Assembly (NCBI GenBank): GCA_029465975.1
Contig: CM055760.1
Location: forward strand, 7,946,071 to 8,010,070
Length of the DNA stretch: 64,000 bases
Reading direction: 5' to 3'
Source of the DNA: Dallia pectoralis
Lineage: Eukaryota > Chordata > Actinopteri > Esociformes > Umbridae
Below are positions 1 to 11,461 of the stretch, piece after piece (positions within the stretch are counted from its first letter, which is position 1; the number at the start of each line of letters is the position of its first letter). A model generated the notes under the pieces. It was not told where the DNA came from, did no database searches, and saw nothing but the letters and a program-made list of their open reading frames with translations. Position numbers and translations under genes: made by a program.

Positions 1-17
1 TTTCCCCTGAAACACTA
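1..17. repeat. Left remnant of 21-bp minisatellite interrupted by a transposon
   Basis: The first 17 bases match the 21-bp unit (tacccatttcccctgaaacag) that resumes at 5094. The final TA (16-17) is the target site that was duplicated when the 5-kb element inserted. Confidence 0.8.
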
Positions 18-139
18 CACTGTAAAAAAAAAATATCGTAAAAAAACGGTCAATGACTGGCAGCTACGGCTGCCAAACGTTGACCGTAAAATTAAAGTAA
101 AATACCCTAAATCAAACAATGTGTAAAAACATTAAATTA

Positions 140-690
140 ACAGAAAATTTTATTAAAATGTTTACAGAAAAATACCATTATTTTACAGATTTTTCACAAA
201 ATAATTATGATCAATCCCTTTCAATAAAGGGAGAATCCTAAAATTTCTACAAGAAAATACCATTATTTTACAGATTTTCCCCAAATAATAATAATTAATC
301 ACCTTCAATACACGGATAATCGTAAAAATTCTGCAGATAAATACTGTTATTTTACAGATTTTCCCCAAATAATTATGATCAATCACCTTCAATAAATGGA
401 CAATTGTAAAAATATTTCAGATAAATACAATTATTTTACAGATTTTCCCCAAATAATTATGTTTAATCACCTTCAATAAAGGAAAAATCCTAAAAATTCG
501 GAAGGTAAATACTGTTATTTTACAGATTTTCCCCAAATAATTATGATCAATCACCTTCAATAAATGGACAATTGTAAAAATATTGCAGGTAAATACTATT
601 ACTTTACAGATTTTAAAGAATTATGATTATTCACCTTCAATAATGGAACAATCCTAAAATTCTGCAGGAAAATACGATTATTTTACAGTT
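140..690. repeat. Subterminal tandem repeats of the CACTA-like element
   Basis: About nine imperfect copies, roughly 58-65 bp apart, of a block containing ttttacagattttcccc then aattatgatcaatcacc and ttcaataaa. Each copy holds at least one TTTACAG, the same heptamer as the terminal inverted repeat. The repeats lie only at the left end; the right subterminal region has scattered single motifs. Confidence 0.7.
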
Positions 691-2033
691 ATTCGCTAAA
701 TTATTAAGTTCAGACACCAACATATGATCTTCAAAATTACTGTGAATGTCGTCAACTGAAAACATACTCAAGCAATACAAAATATATACATTATGAAATG
801 TTGTAGGAAATGTCGTAGGAAACTACAAATTAAGTCAACATCACTATTGATTCTAAAATCATTTTATTAAATGTATTCAGATGTAAATGTACAATATCAA
901 CACATTATTCACAAACAGTTCTTTAGGGGAGAAACTGAAAAACTAACAATTGTACTTCTCCATGTGTGTAACATGTGTGTCTGTAAGCATTTCTATCAAA
1001 AGGATGTCAAGACTTTCCCTTTGAAATGGATGGAGGAAGCAACAAATTGTGCTGTTGAGCTCAGGGAGTTATGGTCTTCTTCTTCTTCATTCTCTTAACC
1101 CTTGGGGGCTCTGTATAAGGTAGTTCTAATAGCATTTAAGAATCCTAACTATACAGTGAATTATTAAGTAAAATTAAAACATACCACACAAGGTCAATAA
1201 ATCTGTCACAGAGGTGCAACACAGCAGAAATATCAGACTTCCAAATGGCCAGTAATCGCCTGGATCTGCTCCTGGAGAGGACACACACACAGATAAATAT
1301 ATTACAGAAAGGTCTTTATTGTAAGAAGTAGGATTTTATTTATAGTTCATTTTAAATTAACACTACTGGACTTTTACAGGAAATCAGTGTTGTAGCATTT
1401 TCCCAAACAACTGCAGAAAATAGTGACTACGTTTTAAATGCAAAAAAACAACTCAAGAATCCTCAGGTTCTTAGCTCTGCACTGTGGTCAAGCAAACCCA
1501 CACACACAAATCAAGCAGTGTGTACATTAACACAACTCCCAGCTAAGAAGCTACATTGAAGACTTCTGCTAAACACATGGTGTAAATGACAACTTTTCAG
1601 GTCAATGTGGCTTGTCTGGACCTTTGAAGTGAGCTACCTTTTTAAAGTTAGAGGTTTTTACCCAGAAAGGATGTTAAAATCGGTTAGGGTTAGTTAAAGT
1701 GGCCATTGGACAGCAAAGCTATTTCCTGGATAACATACATTACTGTGCACTCCCATTGTGTTACAAATACTACTGATCAGCATGATGGAAAAGTCATAGA
1801 AAACATGTTTATGTGTGGAATGGAATTCATGTTTGTGACACTATGTACATTTTCATGTTTGAAGAAAGTTGTTTAACCATTGTTAACTATTTGGCACCAC
1901 TGGTTACACAGCATATAGACGAGTACAATATTGTTTGTCTTTGTGCTGACAAACTGGCAGTGATATGGCCACTAGTATGCACATTATACATTCACAGTCT
2001 TTATGTCAGGATAACATGAATACTCACTGGCTC

Positions 2034-3369
2034 CTAAAATCTTGTGGCAGGAGACCTTTCATTTCCAAAATGTCTGGTTCATGAGGGGAAAACACACAGA
2101 CAAACAAAGACTATTAGTCAGTTTACTATTGGAGACATATGCAAAAATATTAATGAACAGCCTCACACATACATTCATTCTTACATAATATTCTTATTAT
2201 GACTGATGTGAACTTGGTTTCATTCTCTGTATGTTTTTGCCTCGGCTTGCTTACCTGTCCCTGGGTTTAATGCTGCACCCCAACAGCCGGTAATATCTTG
2301 TCACTCCTGGTTCTTCAGCCTTCTCATTATCACACAGGTGATGCACAATGACAGGTTCTTTGCTGTGTGAAGTACAGATGGACACAGTGAAGAATATGGT
2401 AAATGGATTGTTCTTGCATATATAGTGCTTTTCTAGAATAATCAACCACTCAAAGCACTCTACAATACATGTCATATCACATGTCACATATCAATCACCC
2501 ATTCACACAATGATGGCAGGCTCTACCAGGGTGCCAACCCACGAGGAAACTCATGAGGGAGCCCTAATTATTTACACTCAACTAGATAAGGAGCACCAGA
2601 TAAGAGATAAGGATGGTACATATGATAAGCATTCAACCTCATTCAGTCTCTCAGACTGATCAGGATTCATTAGGCAAATAGTATAATTCATATAAATACC
2701 TCTTAAACATTCAAATTAAAATGTTCTGTAGTATAGGCTATATCATTAACTTACCTTTTCCCTTTGGCAATCACCACCTTGCCTTGATGAGAATCTCTCT
2801 GGAATTAAATTAATATTAGTGAATTTATGTAAACACGAACATAGAACTTAACATGAATTTACATGAATTGAAACTTAAACTGTTCGTTACCCTCACATAC
2901 TGTTCAGGTGAAAATGTACCCGTTTTGACAGCAGGGGGACAGGCCTGTAGTTCAAAAAGGTGGTATAGATATATTTTTATCAGGACTTTCTTGGACCGGG
3001 TTTCTTGGACCTGTGAGGGCATTGGATATGAACAGTTTGTTAGGGTTAAGTAAATTAAATATCAATTAAACAAGAACGAGATTAGCCTAAATCCTCACAG
3101 TTACACAATGTTTGTGTGTTAACATTTTGGATGTTATAACAAGCTGTTAACTGTTCACTGCACTCAGACACTTTATTGTGTTGTTACTGTGTGTAATGCT
3201 GCAGCTACACTGCAATTCCCCATATCAATGAAGTATCTATCTATCAATCTATCTAGTGTGAAATAGTCACATCTGACCATCTGAAGCTAACAAGGCGGCA
3301 GGGGACTGACACAAAAAGATTCCAGTTAGTTCTAATGAGCATAATATTACACTAGACCAGTCAGTCATA

Positions 3370-3406
<37 letters not shown>

Positions 3407-4010
3407 TTGTGACCAGAAGTTAGGCTGCATTATAACATGTAATTTAATATTTTCAGAAGGCAGTAAGGCTGTTACCGTGCACTCACCAAAACTGCTACCG
3501 TTATTACACAAGCAGGAACAATTACGTTGTTACAACGTAACGAAAAGTTAACACTATTACTGAGCTGTACATTAGGTTGACTCAGCAACAAGTGTCTGTA
3601 ATGTTAGTAACATAACGTTAATTGTATTATATATATATATATATTTGCTGCCTGTAAACAGAATAAGCAAACCATCTTGACTAAAACCACACTCAATATT
3701 AACGTTGTGTTTGCTAACATGAATCATGCCGAGTTTAACAAGCTAATGTTAGATAACGAACGTTACTACATTAAGTTACCTGTAACATAAGTTAACGTTA
3801 ATTACTCACGGATTTAGCTAAAATAACAGTCTGACAACGTTACAGTCAAAATGATGGATATGAACACAAACACTACGTTAGGTTATTAACTTAGCAAAAT
3901 AACAATGACATGTTTTCATACCTGATATCGCCAGCAGGAGAGCAGTTATAAAGTGAAGTTCATGCTAGGAGAGCAAACAGATCCTGATTCTTCTACTGTG
4001 TCCATATTCC
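2034..4010 (-). CDS. Possible small multi-exon gene carried inside the CACTA-like element (unrecognised)
   Basis: I do not recognise this gene. Four minus-strand blocks with GT-AG borders join in phase: 4010-3922 (start uncertain), 2794-2755, 2362-2255 and 2073-2034. The first block would encode a hydrophobic stretch (FITALLLAIS) like a signal-peptide core, but no ATG is seen in that frame and an in-frame stop lies just upstream, so the start is lost, elsewhere or wrongly inferred. The second and third blocks encode about 50 residues including KGKSKEPVIVHHLCDNEK and TRYYRLLGCSIKPRDR; the fourth ends quickly at a stop. CCAAT boxes on the flanking side (4190-4225) would suit a promoter reading leftwards. 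It could be a host gene fragment captured by the transposon or chance. Confidence is low. Confidence 0.3.
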
Positions 4011-5093
4011 CATTTTTATTTTGTTCTCCGTTGAAATCCCGGAACTAAAATGTACTCAAATAATAATTTGGCATGCAGATGTTAAATATTCCAGATAATG
4101 ATCCACGTAATTCATTAGGGACAGAGTATAGCTAAAGTCGTGCAGCCTTCAAACCTACGTACTTTCAAATTAAGGCGCGCTCAGTGCTCATTGGCCAGTT
4201 TGCTGGATGACAGCCACATTGGCCAATCATACACATTCAAATTAAAAAAAGGCTTTAAGACTGTACATATTGCCAAAGCAAGCGTTTGGATTTAAAAATA
4301 TGAATAACAGTAATAAAAAACTATATTTACAATAAATTAATTATAATCTATACTGTTTGTAATACTTTATTATATGTACTCATAAGTATTTAGAGTTTTA
4401 ATATATGTGATTCTTAGTACACAAATATGCTATTAAATGTAGAATATTCACTCTCGTTCATTTTCTATACTGTTTCACGTGTACTTAACAAACATATTTT
4501 TGTTTTAAGAGACAATTACTATAACAACTCAACAGCACTTAAGACACACATTTTAAGCATATTCATTTAAATGAATAAAACTACCTCTGACGGTGGTGAA
4601 ACTGTTTCGTTAAAGCGTAATTATTTTTGTTGCAACCCGTGTTTCGTTAAAGCCTGTGTAAAGTTCATTTGTTTCAATGTACCGTTAAATGTACGCTTAA
4701 AGACCAGTGTGGCTTATTTATGTTCAAAATAATATTTGTTTTAAACTTCAGTGGGTGCGGCTTATATTCAGGTGCGCTCTATAGTCCGGAAATGATGGTA
4801 CCTTAAAATAAAAAAAATACTTAAATTGTCAGTATGGAGATAAACCTTTATATAACGAGCAAAACATTTAATAACAGGCAAATATCATAATTATTACAGT
4901 AAATTTCTGGAAAAAAATGAGAAATAACTGTAGATTGTCATTATTGGCATAACACGTAAAATAACAGGCTGGTTGTTCATTTACAGATAATTTCTGTAAT
5001 TTTACTGTTTTTTATACTATTTAATAAAAACAGAAAAACTACTGTGAAAATTTAGAGTAATTTACTGTAAAATTATGTTTTTTTTTTACAGTG

Positions 5094-5205
5094 TACCCAT
5101 TTCCCCTGAAACAGTACCCATTTCCCCTGAAACACTACCCATTTCCCCTGAAACAGTACCCATTTCCCCTGAAACAGTACCCATTTCCCCTGAAACAGTA
5201 CCCAG
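5094..5205. repeat. 21-bp minisatellite (tacccatttcccctgaaacag)
   Basis: Five tandem units plus a partial, with one unit differing at two positions (aacacta). It is the right part of the array split by the 5-kb element. Because 21 is a multiple of three it reads open as a VPISPET repeat, which I regard as incidental. Confidence 0.9.
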
Positions 5206-6520
5206 CAGTACAGTAAATTGTAAGGTCAAGCATCACTACACATTCTTAGTGCTTGTTGCTGATGGTAGAAACACCAAAAACCTAGAATCGTTTTAGGTTA
5301 CATCAAGGAAGTTTTCTCCGCTCTGTCGCAGTTAATGTTTAGCTGAAATTCCGTAAAGATTTCTTCACCTATTTTTACACATAGTCAATTATGGATAAAT
5401 TTTTGGTTTCCACGTGAAATTAACAAATGCTCTAAACGTTCAGGTGGGTTCCACAATACTGGAGCCAGGTATCACTGCGACGTGGAGGTGTTGGCCAGGC
5501 TGACCTACTGCAGGGTTCTACGGAGGCAGGGACGAGCACAGACTGGACAGTCTCTGTAGCAGCAGCAGCAGCGGCTTACCATTCTGGATGATTGAATACC
5601 ACTCTGTTGTCTGTTTCATTAGGCTGCCCACCCCGCCACACTGCAGCCTAATGAACTACACTTGTGCTGTGGTCCAGATGGCCACAAACCAATAAGGAGC
5701 TATCCGCGCCCGGGCGGCTCGTGCCACAGCATCCACCGGAATTATCCCCTCGATAAGAAAATCCCGCATGTTGTGGGTTTACCCTGTTGTTGTAAAAACG
5801 CTCCGCTGGATCTTGCCCGTCCTCTCGGCTTCGCACTCAGCCCAAATGAGGTTGGCTCATTTCTGCTTACTTGGAACGCAATGTCGTTATCTCTCATATC
5901 TCTGTTAGTTTCGCCTTCCCCCCCGCTTTATTCCAGATCCATTATTTGACAGATGGATGAAAGGGCCAGGGATTTGAGCAGCTAAATAATGATTTTAGAA
6001 ACAATACATCGGGGGCGGTTGTGTGCTTTTCTCGTTGCCTTTACAGCTGTTTCATCCCCCTTCGGCCGAATGTCTACCTGGTTTAGGAGCATGCAGAATA
6101 TGGTCTGTTGCCGTGGGAACAACGGCCGATGCTGACCGACTGACCCTGTTCCCTAATGCTATTGACTCCCGTGAACCGGACAAACACACGTCCTCTATTT
6201 ACAACAGTAGCGTGGCTGGATTTGTGAGTACAGTAAACACGAGCTGGACTGGCCTTTATAAGACAGGTGTCTGTGTAAAACACACATCCATATCATCTAA
6301 CTTCTTAATGACGAGTTTGAGTACACGTCAGAATCGACCTCGTCTGGGAGAAACGTTGTTTCACAAAGGACTTCAAATCTCAAATCCCGTCCTCCAGCTT
6401 CGGTATGCGCTGCTCTCTCGCCACCTCTTAATATGATTTGCTCAATAGTACAATTGAGTGTTAATGTTTCAATTACTGCAAATCCGTACAGATCTGTCAG
6501 ACCTTCACACAGCTGCTTGC
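5206..6520. other. Unassigned stretch between minisatellites
   Basis: No recognised gene. The segment around 5444-5560 follows a possible acceptor (acgttcag) and reads open as a short protein-like block containing GARYHCDVEVLARLTYC before a stop; it could be a terminal exon of an unknown gene, but I cannot match it to a family. The remainder is unique-looking sequence with short chance frames. The missing exon 1 of zdhhc8 was looked for here and not found. Confidence 0.4.
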
Positions 6521-7815
6521 TCGGCATAGATGAGTGCTGTGTTCGGTATAGATGAGTGCTGTGTTCGGTATAGATGAGTGCTGTGTTCAGTATAGATGAG
6601 TGCTGTGTTCAGTATAGATGAGTGCTGTGTTCGGTATAGATGAGTGCTGTGTTCGGTATAGATGAGTGCTGTGTTCGGCATAGATGAGTGCTGTGTTCGG
6701 TATAGATTGGTGCTGTGTTCGGTATAGATGAGTGCTGTGTTCAGTATAGATGAGTGCTGTGTTCGATAAAGATGAGTGCTGTGTTCGGCATAGATGAGTG
6801 CTGTGTTCGGTATAGATGAGTGCTGTGTTCGGTATAGATGAGTGCTGTGTTCAGTATAGATGAGTGCTGTGTTCAGTATAGATGAGTGCTGTGTTCGGTA
6901 TAGATGAGTGCTGTGTTCGGTATAGATAAGTTCTGTGTTCGGTATAGATGAGTTCTGTGTTCGGTATAGATGAGTGCTGTGTTCGGTATAGATGAGTATA
7001 GATGAGTGCTGTGTTCGGTATAGATGAGTGCTGTGTTCGGTATAGATGAGTGCTGTGTTCGGTATAGATGAGTGCTGTGTTCGGTATAGATGAGTGCTGT
7101 GTTCGGTATAGATGAGTGCTGTGTTCGGTATAGATGAGTGCTGTGTTCAGTATAGATGAGTGCTGTGTTCAGTATAGATGAGTGCTGTGTTCAGTATAGA
7201 TGAGTGCTGTGTTCGGTATAGATGAGTGCTGTGTTCGGTATAGATGAGTGCTGTGTTCGGTATAGATGAGTGCTGTGTTCGGTATAGATGAGTGCTGTGT
7301 TCGGTATAGATGAGTGCTGTGTTCGGTATAGATGAGTGCTGTGTTCGGTATAGATGAGTGCTGTGTTGAGTGCTGTGTATAGATGAGTGCTGTGTTCGGT
7401 ATAGATGAGTGCTGTGTTCGGTATAGATGAGTGCTGTGTTCGGTATAGATGAGTGCTGTGTTCGGTATAGATGAGTGCTGTGTTCGGTATAGATGAGTGC
7501 TGTGTTCGGTATAGATGAGTGCTGTGTTCGGTATAGATGAGTGCTGTGTTCGGTATAGATGAGTGCTGTGTTCGGTATAGATGAGTGCTGTGTTCGGTAT
7601 AGATGAGTGCTGTGTTCGGTATAGATGAGTGCTGTGTTCGGTATAGATGAGTGCTGTGTTCGGTATAGATGAGTGCTGTGTTCGGTATAGATGAGTGCTG
7701 TGTTCGGTATAGATGAGTGCTGTGTTCGGTATAGATGAGTGCTGTGTTCGGTATAGATGAGTGCTGTGTTCGGTATAGATGAGTGCTGTGTTCGGTATAG
7801 ATAAGTGCTGTGCGT
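6521..7815. repeat. 22-bp minisatellite array, about 58 copies
   Basis: Unit cggtatagatgagtgctgtgtt repeated head to tail with few changes (cagtatag, cggcatag variants). Irregular units occur near 6990-7005 and 7362-7380. Long minus-strand frames across the array arise because no frame of the unit contains a stop on that strand, and are not treated as genes. Confidence 0.95.
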
Positions 7816-9816
7816 TCCAATATAAAGGCTGCTTCTCCGTATACAGGCAGGCTGTGCGATGCAGATTTATAGGTAGCAAATTGAATACTGCAGGGTCTGT
7901 GTGTTTATGATATCTGACGGGACGATTCCACCACGCCAGAGTGGTCTGCCGGCCTGGCAATGTGGTCTGTAATCCAAAGTCCCTAATCCTGGGATTATTG
8001 GGATTGCAGCTGGTCTGGCATTATCAGGCATTCCTTCGGGGGCAACAGCCCTTCCCCCACAATCCCCCAAAATCCACCACTGTCTCTACTGTATGTTCTC
8101 GTCCTGACTGGTGCTGTGTTGTGGGGGCAGGTTTTATTGCAATAGACTAACTTGTTCTGGGCTCTTGATTCGGCTGACTAAGGGAGACTCCTGACTTTGT
8201 ATTTGCTATTATTTAATCAATATATATATATATATATATCAAAATGTATGAAAGGGCCTTATGTGCCTTTAGAATGTAAGATGAAGATGGAAAGGATTGA
8301 TATTTGACGTTCAATTGAATAATTGAAGTTCTGCCGAAAAATCTATTGACTTCCTGTCTCTTTCTGTTTACGTGTCGTAATACAGTCAATAGCTGGATGG
8401 ATTTTTTTAAATGTGGAAAGAGCTGACTATCTTACTCCACTACGCAGCTGTCACATGATTCAGAACAGTGTTTTATGACCTGTAATCAATTCCGATGACC
8501 AAACTGGTATTAAAACACAATCCAAGTTGCGATTATGCAATAGAGGCACAATGAAAAACAGTGATCTTTTCAATTACAGTTTGTCACAACAGCCTGGCTC
8601 TGAATTCAATTCCTGTGTTCGGTCATCCATTCATAAAATAGTTGATATTATGTAGGTTACTCAACGCCAATATCTATTCATTATAAACCTGGTTACCATA
8701 CGGAGAGATCACCAAATTATCTCGCACGCAAGAGATCACCAAATTAAATAATCCAGTTTATATCACCTTTGCATTATTGCATTGTAAAGCTATTATTCGT
8801 TCTATGAATTTTTGGACCAATGACCAATTTGCACAATAAACGACATGCTGGGTGTTTCTATATTTGCTAATGAAAATCAAATTAGTACCAACAGCGGTAT
8901 CCCTGTTGGTTAATTAACATGGACATGGTCACATTATCAATCGGAATAAAATTGTGTACAGAGGGGTCCCGGAGTGTACATATATTGTACTAAAATGTAG
9001 ATGACATGTTAAAACCACTTTCAGGACTCAATATATACATAGTATATATGTATTTATTTTGAAACAGAGTGCTGCTATGAGACCAGACGCATGTTTGACA
9101 TATTTTAAATCTGTTTGACTGATGTTTGGCACACACCCTCAGGGAATGTAATCTAGTTAACCATTGCAACATCCTCAATGTCCTACTCCACAACATTTCT
9201 GAATGATGGTTCTTTACATAGGGATTTCGGAAAATGTACTAACTTAATGTTGTCACAAACTACTTCGGAGCAGTGCAGGGAATGCCAAATGCAGGAGCCG
9301 GAGTCACGTCCATGGTGTTTTTATTCAAAGAAAACAAGAGAACAACGAACGTCGAAAAACATACACGCTGTTTGAAAATTAAAATAGGCATAACCAGCGA
9401 CTCACTAAATAAACAAAAGAACAGCGACATGGAACACAACCCTGCTAACAGATATAATGTAACATGAAACAATACAAACTGAATGGAAAATGACCCAATA
9501 ACCCTATTGATTTACCAAACAGAGAACTGGCGTGCATACTCACAAACCAAACTAAATGTAGACAGTGGCCAACTTTAACAAAACACAGTGTGAGGTAATG
9601 TCCTCAACTCCGTAACATCTGTTGTCTTATTTATTCCACAAAATGTTTCTACAGAGGCCACGAATATTCTCTGTAATAACTTTCGGTCCTGCGAGTGTAA
9701 TTTGTGTGTGTCGCGGGAGGATGTGTGTGTGGCAGAAGGCTGTGTGTGTTGCAGAACAGAATAATGTGCGTGTATTGTGCTTCCAACTTACCATGTCTCT
9801 GTTTTCTCTGTTCCAG
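7816..9816. other. Non-coding stretch upstream of zdhhc8 exon 2 (probable intron 1)
   Basis: A TA microsatellite lies at 8220-8240. Otherwise I see AT-rich unique sequence without recognisable exons or RNA genes. If exon 1 of zdhhc8 lies beyond the left edge, this stretch, the minisatellites and the 5-kb transposon would all be intron 1 or upstream sequence. Confidence 0.5.
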
Positions 9817-10435
9817 ATGCCCATGGCTGGCTGTGACCGTGTCAGTCTACGTGCCACCATGCAGTGCCATCCTGTTCTTCTTCGTCCTGGCCAACTTCAC
9901 CATGGCAACCTTTATGGACGCAGGGGTCCTCCCTATGGGTGAGACATGCTCCCGCTGTTCACTGTTCACTATTGTTCAGAACCTCAACAGGACAACCTCA
10001 ACAACAGGATGGGCAGTTGTCCAGCAGGGTTCATGTATCGTCTGTTATTCACAACAGACCGTTACTGCAAGTTTGAATTGTTTGTGCAGACCTGCAGCTC
10101 ACATTGCGGTGTGTGTGTGTGTGTGTTTCAGCCAACGAGGACGAGGACAAGGACGACGACTTCCACGCCCCCCTCTACAAGAACGTGGAGGTGACGGGGG
10201 TCCAGGTTCGGATGAAATGGTGCGCCTCCTGTCACTTCTACAGGCCTCCACGGTGCTCCCACTGCAGCGTTTGTGACACCTGTGTTCAGGTGAGAGGTCA
10301 CGATGGACAGACGGAGAAAGAGACAGAAAAGAAAGAAGACAAGAAACGGAGGGAAATGAATAGAACAAATGCTGTTAGAGAGGGAGAGGATCAGGTTGGG
10401 TTCTTATAGTGGGATGGGGTTTGGTGTGTGTGTGA

Positions 10436-10473
<38 letters not shown>

Positions 10474-11124
10474 TAATATTGAGGGGGAGGGGAGAGAGAT
10501 GGCATTAATCAGGTTAATCCCTTTTCCCCAATCCTTTATTGTCCCCAGAGTGGCATGAGAGATGAGATTTGGGAAGGGTTTGGACAATCTGCGCGTGTAT
10601 GTCGACAGCTCAGCACATGCAGTAAAACCCAAATTAAACCCCCCCCCCTCTCGGTCGGTGTTTCCTGCTTGAATCATCACACACCGACAAATACTTATGA
10701 GATACCACCTGCTATTCGCCTGATGCAAAAAGCTTCTTCTTTTTTCTCTCTCTCTTTTCCGATACCATTGAATTGACTATGGCCACTTTTTACTGTGCAC
10801 AGTACGACCAATCACTACATTATTACCGGTGGATATCCTGTTATCGGAGCTTTGTGTCACGTTGTGTCTCATCGTGTGGTGACCGCGTACAGGACTTTGA
10901 CCACCACTGTCCCTGGGTGAACAACTGCATCGGGAGGCGGAACTACCGCTACTTCTTCCTGTTCCTGCTGTCACTCACCCTGCACATGGTGGTCGTGTTC
11001 CTCGGCGGCTTGCTCTACATCCTTCACCACGTGGAAGACCTGTGGATGCTGCACAGCACGGTCACGTATCCTTTCATACGCACAGTGTGTGTCTGTGTCT
11101 GTGTCTCTCTGTGTGTGTGTGTGT

Positions 11125-11161
<37 letters not shown>

Positions 11162-11366
11162 TGTGTGTCTGTGTGTCTGTGTGTCTGTGTGTCTGTGTGT
11201 GTGTGTCTGTCTGTGTGTGTCTGTCTGTGTGTGTCTGTGTGTCTGTCTGTGTGTGTGTGTCTGTGTGTGTGTGGGTGTGTGTGTGTGTGTGTGTGTGTGT
11301 CTGTGTGTGTGTGTGTGTGTCTGTGTGTGTGTGTGTGTCTGTGTCTGTGTCTGTGTCTCTGTGTCT

Positions 11367-11461
<95 letters not shown>

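Larger units (their letters stand above)
18..5093. mobile_element. CACTA/EnSpm-like DNA transposon, 5.08 kb, apparently non-autonomous
   Basis: The left end reads CACTGTAAAAAAAAAA at 18, and the reverse complement of the right end (5093 backwards) reads the same 16 bases. The element is flanked by TA at 16-17 and 5094-5095. Removing the element plus one TA restores the interrupted minisatellite unit exactly. Termini in CACTG and a 2-bp duplication are known for animal CACTA (CMC-EnSpm) elements. Both subterminal regions are rich in the motif CTGTAAA/TTTACAG (left 130-690, right 4890-5090), as expected for transposase-binding subterminal repeats. No transposase reading frame is visible inside, so movement would need a helper. 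The superfamily assignment rests on ends and target duplication only. Confidence 0.7.

Noticed and set aside
7169..7960. Long minus-strand open frames across the 22-bp array
   Set aside because: The repeat unit has no stop on that strand, so openness is automatic; no start context, splice sites or family resemblance.
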